The translations under genes were made by a program, and so were the position numbers. DNA of 64,000 bases. Origin: SKVR01 sp964453995. Its GTDB lineage: Bacteria > Bacteroidota > Bacteroidia > Bacteroidales > UBA7960. Below the pieces are notes generated by a model that was given only the letters and a program-made list of their open reading frames with translations, was not told where the DNA came from and searched no databases. This document shows, one piece after another, positions 42,902 through 51,747 of the stretch. Location: positions 1-64,000 of the forward strand of contig CAYVQC010000001.1 in NCBI GenBank assembly GCA_964453995.1, in the 5' to 3' direction. The number at the start of each line of letters is the position of its first letter. The first letter of the stretch is position 1.

Positions 42902-44926
42902 TTAATTTTCCTCTTCCGGAAATTTTGGCAAAGAAACAAAAAAACTTGTTCCAGTAGGGCCTTTTTCCGGATTATCATTCGATTCAACTTTTATATTTCC
43001 TTTATGCATTTTTACGATGCCGTAGATAATAGGTAATCCCAGTCCTGTTCCCTTGCCATCTTCCTTGGTGGTAAAGAATGGCTCAAACATTCGATCCATA
43101 TTTTCTGATGAAATACCTGTTCCGGTGTCTTTTATGGTGAAAATCATTTCGCTGCTGTTATGCTTGTCATCGTCTACCAGAATGGAAAGCTTACCTCCTG
43201 AAGGCATAGCATCTACAGCATTTTTAATAAGATTGGAGAAAACCTGCACCAATTGATCGTGATCGCAATGGATAACATCTTCTTCCGTATTGATCTCAAT
43301 CTGAAGATCAACTTCGGGGGGCATCACAAAGGCATTAAGACTGTTTTTGATCAAGCTCCTAATATTTACTTCACCAATATTCACTTTGCTCTTTCGTGCA
43401 AAATTCAGCAGTCCACCCACAATTTTTTTGCACCTGTCGGCCTGGTCAACAATTAGCTTCAGGTCTTTGTAATAGTTTGAATCGGGTTCAACCTCATCCA
43501 GAAGCAGATGGGCATACATGATAACCACCCCAAGAGGGTTGTTTACTTCGTGGGCAATGCCAGCCGCCAGTTGGCCCATTGAGGCCAGTTTTTCTGACTG
43601 CTTAAGGGCTGCCTGGGTAGACTCAAGTTTTTTGCTCGAAACATCCAGTTCCTTAATGTATTTGTGCAGTTTTTCTATGGTATAGGGAAGGCACATTTCT
43701 GTTTCAGCGATTCCTTTCAGAATAGCTACGGCATGCTCATGGCAGGAGTCATAGCCACAGGCTGTACAGTTTAGTTCATCTTCCTGGCATTGAATACCCA
43801 GTTTCAGTTTTACTTTTCTAATATCTTCTTCTGAATAATTTTCGGGAAATCTTTGGTCATCGGCAATATAGTACCTTCCCAGATCAAGTTCAGAATACGT
43901 TTCTATATCCTGGAGCCATTGTTCATGTTCAAGGCGGTCAAACTGTCTTTTGGCGAAATTACTGATATTCTTTCTCTTATAGAAAAACTGGCTGCGATTG
44001 CTCATGCCCGGCCCATTCAGGCAGCCATTACAACAAAGCAAGTCGAAAAGTTTGGCTTCGAGATAGCCTTCTTCAAATTCTCTGAGAACTTCAGTAATGT
44101 CCTGGCGGCCTTCGGCAACAACAATTTCACCGCTAATAAAATCTTCTTCCAGGTCAACTGTTTGCAACATACCACCGCTAATGGGAAAAACTGATCCCTT
44201 TCCTGCCAGTGGAGGGTCGAATTCAGAGGAGGCAACGTCATGGTCGGTTAATTTTCGTTCATCAAACATACGACGTAGTTCAACAAAGGAAATAACCTCA
44301 TGCACCAAACCTTTGAACTGATTTAAGGTGGCTTCCCATTTTTTAGCAATGCAGGGCCCTATAAAGACTACCTTTAGATCGCCTCCGTGCATTTTTTTCA
44401 ATACTTTAGCAGTGGCGATCATTGGAGATACAATGGGCGCCAGGGCTTTAACCACCTGGGGATGATGTTTTTCCACATAGCTCACAATTGCCGGGCAGCT
44501 AGTTGAGATGTAAGTGTGCTTCTGATCGTTGTGCAGCAACTTTTTGTACTGATTGGCCACCAGCTCAGCACCAAAAGCCACCTCGTTTACATAATCAAAG
44601 CCAAGTGCCCTTATCATACCTACCAACTTTTGATAATCAGTGATATCGATGAACTCTGCAGCAACACTCGGGGCTATAATGGCAGCTACTTTATCCGGTC
44701 CTTTGATGAGTTTCTTTACCCTGTCAATGGCAAAAGAAAACATTTTGGCCTCGCGGCTGCACACCTTCACGCAGTTTCCACAGGCAATACAACGAGCCGG
44801 AATGATCTCGGCCTGACCATTGACAATACGAATAGCCTTGGCAGGGCATTCGCGCACACAGGTATAGCATACCCTGCAGCGATCCTTAACGGTATAAACA
44901 AGCTGGTTTTTACCCTGGCTATCCAT
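42902..44926 (-). CDS. [FeFe]-hydrogenase-like sensor fused to histidine kinase
   Basis: The 674-residue soluble protein has two 4Fe-4S motifs (Cys17/20/23/27 and Cys46/49/52/56). A hydrogenase large-subunit domain (about 75-345) keeps four H-cluster Cys: Cys144 in STSCPAI, Cys192 in IGPCIAKK, and Cys298 and Cys302 in CCNGCLNGPG. Ser143 replaces the proton-relay cysteine of catalytic enzymes. An extra Fe-S motif (Cys387-x2-Cys390-x4-Cys395-x16-Cys412) and a short coil follow. HisKA has His459 in AGIAHEVNNPL, with HATPase behind. The plan fits the putative sensory [FeFe] hydrogenases (groups C/D), predicted to sense H2 or redox and phosphorylate the adjacent receivers. It lies 55 nt after hydA. 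Confidence 0.92.
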   Translation of the reverse strand: MDSQGKNQLVYTVKDRCRVCYTCVRECPAKAIRIVNGQAEIIPARCIACGNCVKVCSREAKMFSFAIDRVKKLIKGPDKVAAIIAPSVAAEFIDITDYQKLVGMIRALGFDYVNEVAFGAELVANQYKKLLHNDQKHTYISTSCPAIVSYVEKHHPQVVKALAPIVSPMIATAKVLKKMHGGDLKVVFIGPCIAKKWEATLNQFKGLVHEVISFVELRRMFDERKLTDHDVASSEFDPPLAGKGSVFPISGGMLQTVDLEEDFISGEIVVAEGRQDITEVLREFEEGYLEAKLFDLLCCNGCLNGPGMSNRSQFFYKRKNISNFAKRQFDRLEHEQWLQDIETYSELDLGRYYIADDQRFPENYSEEDIRKVKLKLGIQCQEDELNCTACGYDSCHEHAVAILKGIAETEMCLPYTIEKLHKYIKELDVSSKKLESTQAALKQSEKLASMGQLAAGIAHEVNNPLGVVIMYAHLLLDEVEPDSNYYKDLKLIVDQADRCKKIVGGLLNFARKSKVNIGEVNIRSLIKNSLNAFVMPPEVDLQIEINTEEDVIHCDHDQLVQVFSNLIKNAVDAMPSGGKLSILVDDDKHNSSEMIFTIKDTGTGISSENMDRMFEPFFTTKEDGKGTGLGLPIIYGIVKMHKGNIKVESNDNPEKGPTGTSFFVSLPKFPEEEN

Positions 44927-44981
44927 GTGTTGTTTTTTTTATCTTACTTATCGTTTTTGCTGATTTCAGCAAAATGCATAT

Positions 44982-46697
44982 TCACTTCAATACATTCCGT
45001 TGATGAAAACGGGTATAATAATGACCGGATAAATCCTTTTGGTTTTTATTGTCTATATACCTGAATGCGTCCTGGTTTTGACCGGCTACCATTATACTTC
45101 TGGTCTTCTCCATGTCTTGGCCGGCTTTTTTTCGTAGTTTAATCTTTTCCGGATGAAAAAATCCTTCCACAGGTTGGCCTCCACCACCGGCACATCCTCC
45201 CGGACAAGCCATTACTTCTATGTAATGAATATCGGTTCTGCCTTCACTGGCAAGTGCATCGAGATATGTTTGCGCTTCCTGAATACCGCTTACCCATGCA
45301 AATCCATACTCATGCTTACCAATCTTTACTTTAACTTCCCTTCTGCTGCCAGGATTTTTAGGTGGAACAAATTTGAAATTATCTTTATTTCTGTCGCCCA
45401 TAAGTTGGTTCAGTTCAAAAGCAACCGCTTCAGCCTTTCCTCCTGAATAAGACATCTGGTAGCCTGCCTTTGAATTGAACTGACCAGGTTCATTGGTAGT
45501 TTCAGGCTCCAACTTTAAAATACTGATACCATGACTTCTAAGCATTCTTACAAACTCGCGTACGGTAATCACAGCATCTGTTTCTGATACACCTTTTTGT
45601 GTATTCTCTTCCCGCGATGCTTCAAATTTATTTGCTACACATGGCATAAAAGACACAGTGTAGCGGCGATCCTGGTTTTCGGGTTCCTGTAACTGATATT
45701 TTAGCAGGTGCCCCATGATTTGCTGGGGAGATTTGACATGGGAGATGTTTTTGATTATTCCGGGAGTAAACTCCTCTGCATATTTGATCCATGCGGGGCA
45801 ACATGAAGACAATAATGGTTCAGTGGCACCTTTTTCAACTCTTTCTTTGATCAGGGAGGCCTCAAGAATGATATTCATATCACTGGCCAATGAAAGATCG
45901 AATACTTTTCCAAATCCCATTTTTTTCAATGCTGCGGTAATAAGCCCCATTGGGTTATCACTGTTTTTCATATTGTAATATTCTGCTACCGAGGCAGTAA
46001 AAGCGGCAGATATCATGGCAACAGGTTCTTTTTTCGGATCTTCCAGTGCCGCCTGCACTTTTTCAATATGAGAGATATCAACCAGGGCACCCGTAGGACA
46101 CACCATGATACATTGCCCGCAATTGATACAGCTACCCACATTGAGTCCTTTATTAAATGCGGAGTTTACCTTGGTTTTATTTCCGCGATAATTGAATTCA
46201 ATGGCTGTGACGAGTTGAACCTCTTCGCATACCCTGACACAACGTGCACATAAAATACATTTAGCCGGATCTCTGTATACACTTGTGCTGGAATGGTCGC
46301 GTTTATCCTTGTTCTTTTTGCTGAAAAACTTCCGTTCCCTCACATTCATCTCTTCGGCAAGCCATTGCAACTCGCAGTTTCCATTTCTTTCGCAATACAA
46401 ACAATCATCGGGATGATTGGCAAGCAGCATTTCAACGATTGCCTTGCGCGCCTTGATCACTCTTGGGGTATTGGTTTTTACAACCATACCGGGCTCTACG
46501 GGATGAGTACATGATGTGATCAGGTCCCGCTTACCTTCCACTTCCACAACGCATAAACGGCAAGCACCTGAAGGAGTAAATCCTGCCATATAACAAAGCG
46601 TGGGAGTTTTGATGCCATTTCTGCGCAACACAGACAACAGGATTTCATCTTCCTGTACCTTAACCGGGGTATTATTTATATTGATCGTAAAGCTCAT
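44982..46697 (-). CDS. hydA: [FeFe]-hydrogenase catalytic subunit HydA
   Basis: The enzyme interconverts H2 with protons and electrons in the cytoplasm. The 571-residue protein has an N-terminal 2Fe-2S domain (Cys35, 46, 49, 63), a His-Cys cluster (His95, Cys99, 102, 108) and two 4Fe-4S sites (Cys147/150/153/157 and 190/193/196/200). The catalytic H-domain has motif L1 SSCCPAW (Cys299, Cys300), L2 FMPCVANKFEA (Cys353) and L3 VMACPGGCAGGGGQP (Cys498, Cys502). All residues needed for catalysis are present. Following hydC and hydB, it should form an NADH/ferredoxin-linked, possibly electron-bifurcating HydABC enzyme. Confidence 0.96.
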   Translation of the reverse strand: MSFTININNTPVKVQEDEILLSVLRRNGIKTPTLCYMAGFTPSGACRLCVVEVEGKRDLITSCTHPVEPGMVVKTNTPRVIKARKAIVEMLLANHPDDCLYCERNGNCELQWLAEEMNVRERKFFSKKNKDKRDHSSTSVYRDPAKCILCARCVRVCEEVQLVTAIEFNYRGNKTKVNSAFNKGLNVGSCINCGQCIMVCPTGALVDISHIEKVQAALEDPKKEPVAMISAAFTASVAEYYNMKNSDNPMGLITAALKKMGFGKVFDLSLASDMNIILEASLIKERVEKGATEPLLSSCCPAWIKYAEEFTPGIIKNISHVKSPQQIMGHLLKYQLQEPENQDRRYTVSFMPCVANKFEASREENTQKGVSETDAVITVREFVRMLRSHGISILKLEPETTNEPGQFNSKAGYQMSYSGGKAEAVAFELNQLMGDRNKDNFKFVPPKNPGSRREVKVKIGKHEYGFAWVSGIQEAQTYLDALASEGRTDIHYIEVMACPGGCAGGGGQPVEGFFHPEKIKLRKKAGQDMEKTRSIMVAGQNQDAFRYIDNKNQKDLSGHYYTRFHQRNVLK

Positions 46698-46707
46698 AAA
46701 AATGGTA

Positions 46708-48660
46708 TTATTCCACTATGACTGCATTAAACTTACATGCTTCAAAGCATGCGTTGCAGGAAATGCATTTATCCTGCACAATAAAGTGAGGCTGCCTGGC
46801 AGCACCAATAATGGCATCTACCGGACATTTCTTGTAACAGGCTGTACATCCGGTACACATGTCCACATCAATATGATAGGTTCTCAGTTCACGGCAAACG
46901 CCTGCAGGGCACTTTCTTTCAAAAACATGGGCATCGAATTCAGATTTAAAATTTGCCAGGGTGTTGAGGATGGCATTGGGTGCTGATTTTCCCAGCGAGC
47001 AAAGACTTGAGTCTTTCATAACTGCAGCCATTCCTTTTAGTTGCATAATTCCTTTGAATCGCTCAAGAGTCTGAAAGTTATTCTCCCTTGAGGGTTTGCG
47101 TGTGGCTGCTTCAATGATTTCCAACATCAGCGCTGTTCCTTCACGGCAGGGTATACATTTTCCGCAACTTTCATTTTTGAAGAAATTGGTAAAGAAACGG
47201 GCCAGATCAAGCATACATGTTTCCTGGCCCACAACCACGCATGCTCCGCTGCCCAGCTGCGATCCACTGGCTTTAAGATCAGCAAAATCTACAGTGGTAT
47301 CGAGTGTCTTTTCAGTAATATAGCTTCCACTATTGATTCCAAGAATGATGGCTTTAAACTTATTGTCGTCTTTCATACCCCCTCCAATCTCATTCACGAT
47401 ATAGCGAAAAGACGTACCCATTTCCACTTCTATGGTACCAAAGTTCTCTACTTTACCACTAAGACTAAACAGTTTGGTTCCCAGGCTTTTTCCATTTCCG
47501 ATTGCCTGGAACCAGTCATTACCGTTTTTCAGGATCAGAGGAACATTGATAAGGGTTTCGAGGTTATTGACAATGGTGGGTTTATTCCAAAGCCCTTTCA
47601 GTGCGGGAAACGGGGGTTTGAAAACCGGCATAGCTCTTTTGCCCTCAATACTGTTGTTCAGGGCAGTTTCTTCACCACAAACGAATGCACGTGCACCCTC
47701 TTTTACAATAATATCTATGTTTACCCCCGAATCAAAAATATTGTGCCCTGTAATACCATATTCTTCTGCCTGCTTAAGGGCATCATTCAACCTTTGTATG
47801 GCAAGGGAAAACTCGCTGCGCGTGAAAATAAAAGCCTTTGAAGCTCCTATGGCATAAGCACCTATAAGAAGTGCCTCAATAAGTTTGTGTGGATCACTTT
47901 CCATGATCACCCTGTTCATGTAGCTGCCAGGATCACTTTCTACTGCATTACAAACAAAGTATTTTTGGTCGCTGGTGGCATTCAGAGTAATTTTCCATTT
48001 TTTCCCAGCCACAAAAGCACCACCACCACGCCCCACGAGGCCGCTTTTTTCAATGATATCACAAACTTCTGCTGGTGTATGCCGCGAAATGGTATCGGCA
48101 AATGCCTGGTATCCTCCTCTGGCGATATATTGTGCAACAGATACCGGATCAGTAATTCCGCAGTTGGATGTAAGTATTTTCTTTTGCCCGGCAAAAAAAG
48201 GTTGCTCTTCCAAAAACCCAACACCATTCCAGGGTTGATGAATATCGCTGGAATGTTGCCCCAGGATTGTAACATTTTCTGGGATACGATTATTAAGTAT
48301 TTCATCAAGAAAATCAGGTACCTCGGTATGATGAACATTGGCAAAAGAAATTCTTGCTTTTCCAGGAAGTTGAATATCTACAATAGGTTCTGCCTTGCAA
48401 AATCCGATGCATCCTCCCCTAACCAGTATAATGGTGGAGGGATGATCTTTTAAATACTTTTCTATTGCGGTATAAGTATTTTGGGCTCCGGCAGCAATGG
48501 CACAGGTAGTTGTGCCCACGTAAATCACAGGATGGGAAATGCGCTCGCCGGCAATGTGCGACAATTGCCGGGAAATTTCAGGATCTTCATCCCTTAAACT
48601 GTTACGCAGTACTTTCTGTACCAGGAAGGTTTTTACCTGGGCCGGGTCGTTAACTTTCAT
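46708..48660 (-). CDS. hydB: HydB, NuoF-like flavoprotein subunit of [FeFe]-hydrogenase
   Basis: This subunit binds FMN and NAD(H) and passes electrons to HydA. The 650-residue protein has an N-terminal thioredoxin-like domain with Cys in TTTCAIAAG and CIGFC. A NuoF core with GRGGGAFVAGKKW (FMN loop) and a NuoF 4Fe-4S site CGKCIPCREGT follow. A C-terminal pair of 4Fe-4S motifs (CTGCTACYKKC and CISCNACFEAC) is typical of bifurcating-type HydB and absent from complex I NuoF. I use the ATG at 48660, which overlaps the end of hydC by 11 nt. An ATG at 48693 would add 11 residues and overlap further. Confidence 0.95.
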   Translation of the reverse strand: MKVNDPAQVKTFLVQKVLRNSLRDEDPEISRQLSHIAGERISHPVIYVGTTTCAIAAGAQNTYTAIEKYLKDHPSTIILVRGGCIGFCKAEPIVDIQLPGKARISFANVHHTEVPDFLDEILNNRIPENVTILGQHSSDIHQPWNGVGFLEEQPFFAGQKKILTSNCGITDPVSVAQYIARGGYQAFADTISRHTPAEVCDIIEKSGLVGRGGGAFVAGKKWKITLNATSDQKYFVCNAVESDPGSYMNRVIMESDPHKLIEALLIGAYAIGASKAFIFTRSEFSLAIQRLNDALKQAEEYGITGHNIFDSGVNIDIIVKEGARAFVCGEETALNNSIEGKRAMPVFKPPFPALKGLWNKPTIVNNLETLINVPLILKNGNDWFQAIGNGKSLGTKLFSLSGKVENFGTIEVEMGTSFRYIVNEIGGGMKDDNKFKAIILGINSGSYITEKTLDTTVDFADLKASGSQLGSGACVVVGQETCMLDLARFFTNFFKNESCGKCIPCREGTALMLEIIEAATRKPSRENNFQTLERFKGIMQLKGMAAVMKDSSLCSLGKSAPNAILNTLANFKSEFDAHVFERKCPAGVCRELRTYHIDVDMCTGCTACYKKCPVDAIIGAARQPHFIVQDKCISCNACFEACKFNAVIVE

Positions 48661-49129
48661 ATTCGTTTTGATGATTTTCCCTGTAGTGATCAAGGATTTC
48701 TCTTAATGAATCTACAGTAAGTGATGTATAGTACTCGTCGTTGATTTCGATCAGGGGAGCAAGACCGCAGGCACCTATGCATGATACCACTTCAAGACTA
48801 AACAAGCCTTCTCTGTCTGTTTCCCCGTTTTTGATTTTGAGTTGTTTTTCCAATTCGCTGAGAATATTGACAGATCCGGCAACATGGCAAGCAGTACCGT
48901 GGCAGAGTCTTATATGAAACCTTCCCTTCGGACCAAAGCGGAAGTTATCATAAAATGTAGCTACTCCAAATATTTTGTTTACAGAAATATCAAGGTATTT
49001 CCCTACTTCAATGATCAGTTCCTCAGAAAGGTATCCGTAATGATCCTGCACTTTGTGCAGCAATGGAATAAGATCATCACGCTGACGATTGGGAAATAAC
49101 TGAAATAATTCAGATAATGGCTTTTCCAT
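48650..49129 (-). CDS. hydC: HydC, NuoE-like 2Fe-2S subunit of [FeFe]-hydrogenase
   Basis: This 159-residue thioredoxin-fold protein carries a [2Fe-2S] cluster at Cys76, Cys81 (CHGTAC), Cys117 and Cys121 (CIGAC). The helical N-terminal part (LIPLLHKVQDHYGYLSEELI) is characteristic of NuoE/HydC. It is the first gene of the hydCBA-sensor-rex run and overlaps hydB. The intergenic region directly upstream contains a Rex-like palindrome only 6 nt before its start and a -7 element about 105 nt away. Confidence 0.95.
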   Translation of the reverse strand: MEKPLSELFQLFPNRQRDDLIPLLHKVQDHYGYLSEELIIEVGKYLDISVNKIFGVATFYDNFRFGPKGRFHIRLCHGTACHVAGSVNILSELEKQLKIKNGETDREGLFSLEVVSCIGACGLAPLIEINDEYYTSLTVDSLREILDHYRENHQNEYES

Positions 49130-49134
49130 CTGGG

Positions 49135-49152
49135 CTGATAAAAAATTAACAA
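49135..49152. promoter_or_regulatory. Candidate Rex operator before hydC
   Basis: On the minus strand the site reads TTGTTAATTTTTTATCAG. It matches the Rex palindrome TTGTTAA-N4-TTAACAA at all seven left-half positions and five of seven right-half positions. It lies between the hydC promoter and start codon, where a bound repressor would block transcription. The gene for Rex ends this same run. Confidence 0.5.
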
Positions 49153-49233
49153 TTTAATGAAAATACTGCCTGCCTTTCCCTATGTGTTTTACTAACAAGT
49201 GGTTTTGGTTTGAAAATTCGCTGGCAGCTGCCA

Positions 49234-49241
49234 CAAATATA
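49234..49241 (-). promoter_or_regulatory. Probable hydC operon promoter, -7 element
   Basis: The minus strand reads TATATTTG, a full TAnnTTTG match. The leader would be about 100 nt and include the Rex-like site. No TTG is found at the ideal distance. Confidence 0.45.
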
Positions 49242-49342
49242 AGTAAAAAAATCTACTGGGTAATTCAGATCAATGGGTTTTGTGGGCCAAAAAAGGCTTA
49301 ATGTTATTTAGATTAATTCTTAAGAAGCCTAACTCAGTAAAG

Positions 49343-49360
49343 ATGTTAGCAAAATAACCT
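49343..49360. promoter_or_regulatory. Weaker Rex-like palindrome near the plus-strand promoter
   Basis: ATGTTAGCAAAATAACCT keeps the core TGTTA-N6-TAAC of Rex sites (9 of 14 consensus positions). It ends 20 nt before the plus-strand -7 element, so a repressor bound here would cover the -33 region. Confidence 0.3.
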
Positions 49361-49380
49361 TTTAATTGATAACATTTCCT

Positions 49381-49388
49381 TATTTTTG
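49381..49388 (+). promoter_or_regulatory. Probable promoter -7 element of the 2Fe-2S/sensor/phosphatase genes
   Basis: TATTTTTG matches TAnnTTTG and implies a leader of about 60 nt before the ATG at 49455. Confidence 0.45.
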
Positions 49389-49454
49389 CGATAAAGAGAG
49401 CCACAGCCAGTTTTTTAGCATTATCATAATCTTTATCAAATACTCCCCTGGAAT

Positions 49455-49709
49455 ATGAGCGAAAAAATTCATACCATTACCATTTGTATGGGAAGCAGCT
49501 GCTTTTCAAGGGGAAATAAAACAGCGGTAAAGTTCCTTCAGCAGTATTTGAAGGAAAAAAGACTGGAAGATGAGATTGTATTAAAAGGAGCCCATTGCAT
49601 GGGAGATTGCGATAAGGGGCCGCTGATTAAAATTGATGATGAAATCATTATTTATGCCTCCGATTCTTCATTAGAGGAAAAGCTTGACCAAAAACTGGGT
49701 TTGAAATAA
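49455..49709 (+). CDS. Small thioredoxin-like [2Fe-2S] protein
   Basis: The 84-residue protein is the isolated C-terminal thioredoxin-like domain of NuoE/HydC. It has ICMGSSCFSRG (Cys-x4-Cys) and the later HCMGDCDKGP (Cys-x3-Cys), which together bind one [2Fe-2S] cluster. The N-terminal helical part of HydC is absent, so it is a ferredoxin-like electron carrier or sensor partner rather than a second HydC. From memory, similar short genes accompany sensory hydrogenase genes in Thermotoga and clostridia. It probably passes electrons to or from the hydrogenase-like sensor encoded 154 nt downstream. Confidence 0.87.
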   Translation: MSEKIHTITICMGSSCFSRGNKTAVKFLQQYLKEKRLEDEIVLKGAHCMGDCDKGPLIKIDDEIIIYASDSSLEEKLDQKLGLK

Positions 49710-49863
49710 AGATTAATGATTTGGAAAAGCGAAGACATACAACGGGTTTTTACACCACATCCAAAAAGATTGGGGTAAACTGTGACCCACTGTAACCATA
49801 AGAGAGGAATTTGGTTGTTGTGAATGCCCGTATCTGGTTTATACTAACGATTCTCTAAAGACT

Positions 49864-51720
49864 ATGCAGCTCATATCTATAGATCCTGATAAATGTAATT
49901 ATTCGCATGCCTGTGTAAGAGCGTGCCCGGTAAAGGCAATCACTGCTGAAAAGGATGATGAAGTTCCCAAGATCAATCACGACCGATGTATTGGTTGTGG
50001 CAGTTGCCTTGGAGTATGCCCGGTAGAAGCTGTTTACTATACAAGCTCCATTGATACGACCCGCGATTTGCTAAAATCAGAACATCCTGTAGCGGCCATT
50101 GTAGACCCAAGTATCAGTGGTGAGTTTCCCGATATTACCGACTACAGGAAATTTGTAGAAATGATCAGGACCTTGGGCTTTAACTACGTCAACGAAGTGA
50201 GTTTTGGGGTAGACCTGGTGGCCAGGGAATACCATAAGCTTTTCTCCAATTTCAAAGGGAAATACTACCTTACGGCCAATTGCCCTGCAGTAGTGAGCTA
50301 CATTGAGAAATTTTACCCGGAAATGATCAATAATCTCAGCCCCATCGTAACCCCAATGACTGCAACAGCCATGGTAGTGCGAAAAAATTTTGGAGAACAG
50401 CTAAAGGTGGTATATATTGGTCCCTGTATTGCCAGCAAAGATGAAGCCTTAAGACATGAAGGAACAGGAAAGGTTGATGCTGTGCTTACATTTAGCGAAC
50501 TGCGCAAACTTTTCTCCCTGGCAGATGTGAAGGAATCAAAGGTAGAGTATTCTGATTTTGATCAGCCCATTGGGTATCTCGGGTCTCTTTACCCTTTAAG
50601 CAATGGCATTCTGGAGGCTGCCGGGTTACCCAAAAGCTTCCTGGAATCTGGCATATTTACTGCCGAAGGGAAAGATAATATGATGGATGCAGTTGAGGAA
50701 TTCAGTTCCGGCCCTGAAGCCTTAAAAAAGCATTTCAACCTGTTTTACAATGAGGGTTGTCTTATGGGTCCGGGCACCACTCAGAACAGCAGAAAATACC
50801 TACGCAAATCACTCGTAATCGACTATGCAAAAAAAAGGCTGCAAGACTTTGATCTGAAGCAATGGGAAAAAAACATGCAAAAGTATGGCAAACTCAATCT
50901 ATCCCGTACCTTCCGGAAAGACGACCAAAGGCTTGAAAATCCTTCTGAAGAAAGGATTGAGGAGATCCTCAAGTCAGTTGGTAAATCAGCTACAGATAAA
51001 GCTTCCTGCAGTGCGTGCGGTTTTCGTTCCTGTCGCGATTTTGCCATTGCCGTGAGCCAGGGACTTTCTACACCAGACACCTGCCTTACCTGGTCTTTGA
51101 AAAATAAACAGGAGTATATCAAAACTCTCCGCAACAATAATGAAAAGCTACGCAAAAAACAACAGGAATTTGAAGAAAATGAAAAATTACTCAAGTCAGA
51201 AAACCAGAAAATTAAACTGAAATCTGACACGATCTCTTCCATGCTTCACAATCTTCCTTCAGCGGCAGTTATTGTTGACCGAAAGCTTAAAGTAATTGAG
51301 TCTAATCAGGCATTTATCAATATATTAGGCGAAGATGCAGAAATGATTAATGATGTGATTCCTGGATTAATAGGTGCAGATCTGAAAACCCTCCTTCCCT
51401 ACAATATATACAATCTTTTCAGCTATGTATTGGAGAAAGATGAAAATATAATAGGACGTGATGTTACTTTCAATGAGGGATTGCTCAATATCAGTGTCTT
51501 TTCACTGAAATCCAACAAAATTGCCGGTGCAGTCTTTCGTGATATGTATGTGGCTGAGGTGAGGCAGGAAGAAATCATTAGCAGGGTAACCGAAGTTATT
51601 GATGAAAACCTTAAAATGGTGCAACAGATTGCTTTTTCACTGGGTGAAGGTGCTTCCAAAACAGAAAAGATGCTCAACTCTATTGTTGAAACGTATAAGA
51701 AAATAAAAAAGTCGGAGTAA
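49864..51720 (+). CDS. [FeFe]-hydrogenase-like sensor with PAS domain, degenerate cluster ligands
   Basis: This 618-residue soluble protein has two ferredoxin-type motifs. The first is Cys11-x5-Cys17-x3-Cys21, with Ser14 where the second Cys should be; the second, Cys42/45/48/52, is complete. The hydrogenase domain (about 70-345) has Cys140 in TANCPAV, Cys188 in IGPCIASK and Cys299 in YNEGCLMGPG. Tyr295 occupies the position of the other L3 Cys. An Fe-S motif of the form CSACGFRSC...C (about 380-410), a coiled coil, a PAS domain (about 460-560) and a helical C terminus follow. There is no kinase. It lies 27 nt before a SpoIIE-type phosphatase, its likely output. Confidence 0.9.
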   Translation: MQLISIDPDKCNYSHACVRACPVKAITAEKDDEVPKINHDRCIGCGSCLGVCPVEAVYYTSSIDTTRDLLKSEHPVAAIVDPSISGEFPDITDYRKFVEMIRTLGFNYVNEVSFGVDLVAREYHKLFSNFKGKYYLTANCPAVVSYIEKFYPEMINNLSPIVTPMTATAMVVRKNFGEQLKVVYIGPCIASKDEALRHEGTGKVDAVLTFSELRKLFSLADVKESKVEYSDFDQPIGYLGSLYPLSNGILEAAGLPKSFLESGIFTAEGKDNMMDAVEEFSSGPEALKKHFNLFYNEGCLMGPGTTQNSRKYLRKSLVIDYAKKRLQDFDLKQWEKNMQKYGKLNLSRTFRKDDQRLENPSEERIEEILKSVGKSATDKASCSACGFRSCRDFAIAVSQGLSTPDTCLTWSLKNKQEYIKTLRNNNEKLRKKQQEFEENEKLLKSENQKIKLKSDTISSMLHNLPSAAVIVDRKLKVIESNQAFINILGEDAEMINDVIPGLIGADLKTLLPYNIYNLFSYVLEKDENIIGRDVTFNEGLLNISVFSLKSNKIAGAVFRDMYVAEVRQEEIISRVTEVIDENLKMVQQIAFSLGEGASKTEKMLNSIVETYKKIKKSE

Positions 51721-51747
51721 AACCCTGCAGCGCTATAATTCATTTTT

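Larger units (their letters stand above)
49130..49454. other. Divergent control region of the hydrogenase island
   Basis: This 325-nt region separates hydC (minus) from the 2Fe-2S protein gene (plus). It carries -7 matches for both directions (49234-49241 minus, 49381-49388 plus) and two Rex-like palindromes (49135-49152 and 49343-49360). The second overlaps the place where the plus-strand -33 contact should fall. Confidence 0.55.
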
